Origin: Bacteroidia bacterium
GTDB lineage: Bacteria; Bacteroidota; Bacteroidia; UKL13-3
Length of the DNA: 64,000 bases
NCBI GenBank assembly: GCA_023151275.1
Contig: JAKLJI010000016.1
Span: 23,596 to 87,595, forward strand
Direction of reading: 5' to 3'
Under the pieces are notes generated by a model. The model had not been told where the DNA came from, searched no databases, and saw only the letters and a list, made by a program, of their open reading frames with translations. Every line of letters starts with the position of its first letter. Position 1 is the stretch's first letter. Made by a program: the position numbers and the translations under genes. Positions 60,861 through 64,000 of this stretch are shown in pieces.

Positions 60861-60998
60861 CGTTCGGGTTAGACCTGGCAATTGGTGCAAGGTTTAATTT
60901 TAAACCAAATTAGGAATAAGTGCCTGTATTTCAATTGTAATAAATCGTCTTGCTGGCCTTCCGTACGATTCTTTTTCGGATTATTTACCTTCGTCCCC

Positions 60999-62441
60999 AT
61001 GCAGAAAATACTGAACTACATCAATGGCGAACTGATTGAACCTGTTTCAGGGAACTTCCTTCAGAATATCAATCCGGCAACCGGAGCTTGTTATTCGCTT
61101 TGTCCGGATAGCGATGATAAGGATGTAAACCTTGCAGTAGATGCTGCTTCCAAGGCTTTTCCAGGTTGGAGCAATACCTCTGCCTCGGAGAGAAGTCGAA
61201 TCATGCTCAAGCTTGCTGCTTTAATTGAAGAAAATAACGACAGGCTGGCAAAAGCTGAAAGCATGGATCAGGGAAAACCTTTTTGGCTCGCTCAAAAGGG
61301 CGAAATTCCTCGTGCTAAAGCCAATATTCATTTCTTTGCTACAGCGATAGAGCATTTTGCATCTGAAGCCCATCCCATGGGTGATCATGCTCTGAATTAT
61401 ACCTTGAAAACTCCGCTTGGAGTGGTAGTTTGTATTAGTCCTTGGAACCTGCCTTTGTATTTATTTACCTGGAAAATTGCACCTGCAATTGCTGCCGGTA
61501 ATTGCGTTGTTGCAAAGCCTTCGGAGGTTACACCCATGACAGCGTTCCTACTTGCTGAATTGTGCATTCAGGCTGGTCTTCCTCCGGGTGTACTGAACAT
61601 TGTTCACGGACTTGGCCCTAAAGTGGGTCCTGCCATGAATACGCACCCGGTTGTGAAAGCAATTTCGTTTACCGGTGGAACAAAAACCGGTGCAGAAATT
61701 GCAAGAACCGCTGCTCCATTGTTCAAAAAGCTTTCTTTAGAATTGGGTGGTAAAAATCCAAATGTGGTTTTTGCTGATTGTGATTTTGATAAAACCGTTT
61801 CCGAAAGTGTTCGCGCTGCGTTTACCAATCAAGGTGAAATCTGCCTTTGTGGCTCTCGTATTTTGATTGAACGCTCCATTTATGAGAAGTTCAAAGAAGC
61901 ATTTGTAGCCAAAGTGAAAAAGTTGAAAGTGGGCGATCCGCTTGCTGCCGACACCATGGTGGGTGCCATTGCTTCAGAGTTGCATTTCAATAAAATTTTA
62001 TCCTATATTCAACTTGCTAAAGAGGAGGGTGGAACAATTTTAACCGGTGGAAGTGCAGTTACCCCAGGGCCTGGCTTTGAAAACGGTTACTTTATTGAAC
62101 CAACTGTTATCGAGGGATTATCTCAATATTGCCGCACCAACCAAGAAGAAATTTTTGGTCCCGTTGTAACACTTACTCCTTTTGATTCCGAAGAAGAGGC
62201 CTTACAATTTGCAAACTCAAATGAGTACGGATTAGCCTCCACAATTTGGACAGAGAATCTTACAAAAGCCCATCGTTTTGCTGCTGGCATTAAAACGGGT
62301 ATTGTATGGATTAACTGCTGGTTACTTCGTGACTTAAGAACGCCTTTTGGTGGAATGAATCAAAGTGGAGTGGGTAGGGAAGGTGGCTGGGAAGCACTTC
62401 GTTTCTTCACCGAACAAAAGAATGTTTGCATAAAGCTCTAA
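60999..62441 (+). CDS. Aldehyde dehydrogenase (2-aminomuconate/hydroxymuconate semialdehyde type likely)
   Basis: 480 residues from the ATG at 60999; the track's 60882 start adds 39 residues of non-homologous text overlapping the DUF1800 start. ALDH signatures are present: catalytic Glu in LSLELGGKNPNVVF, catalytic Cys in TNQGEICLCGSR (FTNQGEICL), and cofactor text ISFTGGTKTGAEIA. The C-terminus NCWLLRDLRTPFGGMNQSG is typical of 2-aminomuconic/2-hydroxymuconic semialdehyde dehydrogenases (AmnC/DmpC, ALDH8A1-like). In the kynurenine pathway AmnC oxidises 2-aminomuconic semialdehyde. No kynurenine genes are next to it, so substrate is tentative. Confidence 0.9.
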   Translation: MQKILNYINGELIEPVSGNFLQNINPATGACYSLCPDSDDKDVNLAVDAASKAFPGWSNTSASERSRIMLKLAALIEENNDRLAKAESMDQGKPFWLAQKGEIPRAKANIHFFATAIEHFASEAHPMGDHALNYTLKTPLGVVVCISPWNLPLYLFTWKIAPAIAAGNCVVAKPSEVTPMTAFLLAELCIQAGLPPGVLNIVHGLGPKVGPAMNTHPVVKAISFTGGTKTGAEIARTAAPLFKKLSLELGGKNPNVVFADCDFDKTVSESVRAAFTNQGEICLCGSRILIERSIYEKFKEAFVAKVKKLKVGDPLAADTMVGAIASELHFNKILSYIQLAKEEGGTILTGGSAVTPGPGFENGYFIEPTVIEGLSQYCRTNQEEIFGPVVTLTPFDSEEEALQFANSNEYGLASTIWTENLTKAHRFAAGIKTGIVWINCWLLRDLRTPFGGMNQSGVGREGGWEALRFFTEQKNVCIKL

Positions 62442-63565
62442 TCCAGTTCAAACAAATCAGAAGCGATGCCATCGGCGAAGAATCGTCCGGTAGCAGTTAG
62501 CTGAATTCGATCTCCGTTTTGGATAAGTTTGCCTTCACTTTCCCATCCTTTCAGTTTGCTATTGAATGCCTCGGTTTGAATTCCTCCCAATTCCACATGC
62601 CGCTTTAACGATAAACCCTCACGGGTCCTTAATGAGGTCATAATGTATTCATTCAATACATCCTTTTCGCCTAGTTCTTCAGATTGGCAAGGGATTCTAC
62701 CTGATTCAATAGCTTGAATATATCCGGAATTGGATGAGATATTCCAAAAGCGTTTTCCAGAGTGATATTCATGTGCTCCGGGGCCAAATCCCCAATAGAT
62801 TTTGCCTTGCCAATATGAACTATTATGTTTTGATTCAAAACCAGGTTTAGCAAAGTTTGAAATTTCATATTGCTCTAAACCAGCTTCCGCTAAGTTTTCA
62901 ATCAGGAGTTGAAACTGTTGGGCAGAAATTTCATCATCCGTATCAGACCAATTTTTTTTTCGAATAAAATGATGCAAAGCTGTTCCTTCTTCAACCGTTA
63001 AACAGTAACTTGATACATGTGGAATGCCAAGTGAAATGGCTTGTTGAATATGTCTTGTCCAATCCACATTGCTTAGCCCTGGAATGCCATAAATTAGGTC
63101 GATACTAATATTGTCGAAGCCAGATTCCTGAAGGATTTTAATGCTTTCAATGGATTGGTTAGCTGTATGAGCCCGATTCATTTGCTTGAGGTCGGAATCC
63201 CTAAAACTCTGAACGCCTAAACTCACTCGGTTAATGCCTAAACTTTTCCAGCTTAAGGCCAATTCTTTTTCAATATCATCCGGATTCGCTTCAATGGTTA
63301 TCTCTTGAACTTCATGGCAATCGAAATTTCTTCTGAGGGCATCAAAAATGAATTTCAATTCTTGATGCGTCAACAGGCTTGGTGTTCCTCCTCCAAAATA
63401 AATGGTTTCAATGGCTTCAAATTCAGATAAGCCGCGTTTGAGTTCAATTTCTTTCACCAAGGCTTCTACCAGCGCAGATTTTTTGCTGAGGTTGGTGCTG
63501 AAATGAAAATTGCAGTAATGGCAGGCTTGTTTGCAAAATGGAATATGAAGATAGATGCCAGCCAT
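62438..63565 (-). CDS. hemW: Radical SAM haem chaperone HemW
   Basis: 375 residues. HemW resembles oxygen-independent coproporphyrinogen oxidase but acts as a haem chaperone. The radical-SAM motif is CKQACHYCNFHF (CX3CX2C), which together with text IYFGGGTPSLL, VSLGVQSFRDSDLKQMNRAH and SSYCLTVEEGT fits HemW. HemW carries the CNFHF form, unlike the CXXXCXXCXC of true HemN. It overlaps the ALDH stop by 4 bases in a convergent arrangement. Confidence 0.93.
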   Translation of the reverse strand: MAGIYLHIPFCKQACHYCNFHFSTNLSKKSALVEALVKEIELKRGLSEFEAIETIYFGGGTPSLLTHQELKFIFDALRRNFDCHEVQEITIEANPDDIEKELALSWKSLGINRVSLGVQSFRDSDLKQMNRAHTANQSIESIKILQESGFDNISIDLIYGIPGLSNVDWTRHIQQAISLGIPHVSSYCLTVEEGTALHHFIRKKNWSDTDDEISAQQFQLLIENLAEAGLEQYEISNFAKPGFESKHNSSYWQGKIYWGFGPGAHEYHSGKRFWNISSNSGYIQAIESGRIPCQSEELGEKDVLNEYIMTSLRTREGLSLKRHVELGGIQTEAFNSKLKGWESEGKLIQNGDRIQLTATGRFFADGIASDLFELD

Positions 63566-63587
63566 ACGTTAGAATTGGTTTATTTCG

Positions 63588-63595
63588 CAAATCTA
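63588..63595 (-). promoter_or_regulatory. Promoter -7 box for hemW
   Basis: TAGATTTG followed by CG on the minus strand matches TAnnTTTG exactly, 22 bases upstream of the hemW start. Confidence 0.45.
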
Positions 63596-63604
63596 TCATT
63601 CTCA

Positions 63605-64000
63605 ATGCGGCTGAAGAATATTCTTTTTTTATGCTTCTTGTTTTGCTGTGTCCAACTTCAGGCGCAAGTGCAGTTAACCGTATTGAAATCAGGCTCAACT
63701 GAAGAAGTATTGCTTGTAAAATCAATTCCGGATTCTTCTAGTTGCCAAGCTGAAATCACTCAATTTTGGTTGCAATCCGGGTTTCTTGCCGCGAGAATAG
63801 ATTCCATAAAATCCAGTGCTAACGCTGATTCACTGCGTATTTGGATAAGCCCCGGTAGAAATTGGAACACGCTGAGGCTTAAAATCAATCCTTCCGAATC
63901 AGATTTGCGCGAATGGTTTTGGCCCCATATTCAAGCCGATTCCTCCTTTTTACTCGATAGGCAAAGTTGGCACACTTTACGAAATGCATATCTTTTAGAG
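63605..64000 (+). CDS. 5' part of an exported protein gene (truncated by window end)
   Basis: The ORF track omits this because it runs off the end. The ATG at 63605 opens a frame of 132 codons with no stop. The product begins MRLKNILFLCFLFCCVQLQA, a signal peptide, then QVQLTVLKSGSTEEVLLVKS and QFWLQSGFLAARIDSIKSSA, text like the POTRA repeats of BamA-type outer-membrane proteins (alternating strands and a helix). The family cannot be confirmed. It is divergent from hemW, with 39 bases between the two starts. Confidence 0.65.
   Translation, partial: MRLKNILFLCFLFCCVQLQAQVQLTVLKSGSTEEVLLVKSIPDSSSCQAEITQFWLQSGFLAARIDSIKSSANADSLRIWISPGRNWNTLRLKINPSESDLREWFWPHIQADSSFLLDRQSWHTLRNAYLLE

Overview
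The window looks like chromosomal DNA of a free-living member of the Bacteroidota. The pointers are five secreted proteins with type IX secretion (T9SS) C-terminal sorting domains, a large IspG with an inserted domain, TonB-type outer-membrane receptors with carboxypeptidase-like N-termini, TAnnTTTG-type promoter boxes, few Shine-Dalgarno sequences, a serine palmitoyltransferase-like sphingolipid or sulfonolipid enzyme, and moderate-to-low GC. I cannot name genus or family from sequence alone. No rRNA, tRNA, CRISPR array, complete insertion sequence or prophage was seen.

Layout. 1-5.3 kb is the accessory part: the 3' end of an unknown gene, two tandem paralogous T9SS proteins sharing an almost identical 3' end, a close DpnI homologue (methyl-directed restriction), a small companion ORF, a convergent phage-type Dam methyltransferase, and an ORF remnant. 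5.3-14 kb holds groS-groL, an ECF sigma factor with its coupled membrane/beta-barrel partner, and secG-TPR gene-lptE. 14-26 kb has a mitochondrial-type citrate synthase, a TonB receptor with an MFS transporter, an EamA transporter, an LptF/LptG-type permease, a CAP-domain protein, a T9SS protein, ispG and an SDR. 26-31 kb has mlaE-mlaF and a cluster of three haem-binding lipoproteins with a beta-barrel protein and a YceI protein. 31-40 kb has a ZIP transporter, a PAP2 phosphatase, a methyltransferase, a K+-dependent-type membrane pyrophosphatase with an unusual Cys-rich tail, a barrel/HhH-barrel pair, the SPT-like enzyme and a thioredoxin-like protein. 40-50 kb has a sigma-54 activator, an apparently inactivated MtfA-like membrane protein and miaB in one overlapping operon, then an RmlD-like reductase with two small membrane genes, an acyl-CoA dehydrogenase, lipB, terC and miaA. 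50-64 kb has a 1979-residue PKD-repeat adhesin-like T9SS protein, a glycosyltransferase, a DUF1501/DUF1800 pair, an aldehyde dehydrogenase, hemW and the start of an unidentified exported protein.

The most interesting items are the DpnI homologue lying tail-to-tail with a Dam-like methylase (incompatible if both act on GATC), the pyrophosphatase with a 16-cysteine periplasmic tail, the MtfA-like protein that lost its HEXXH zinc site, the haem-lipoprotein cluster with CX4CH sites, and a dispersed repeat family whose largest copy lies where an ancestral miaB-sigma54-lptE-secG-groESL block seems to have been broken. Most of the rest is ordinary Bacteroidota housekeeping content. All assignments come from reading the sequence and recalling protein families; no database search was run.
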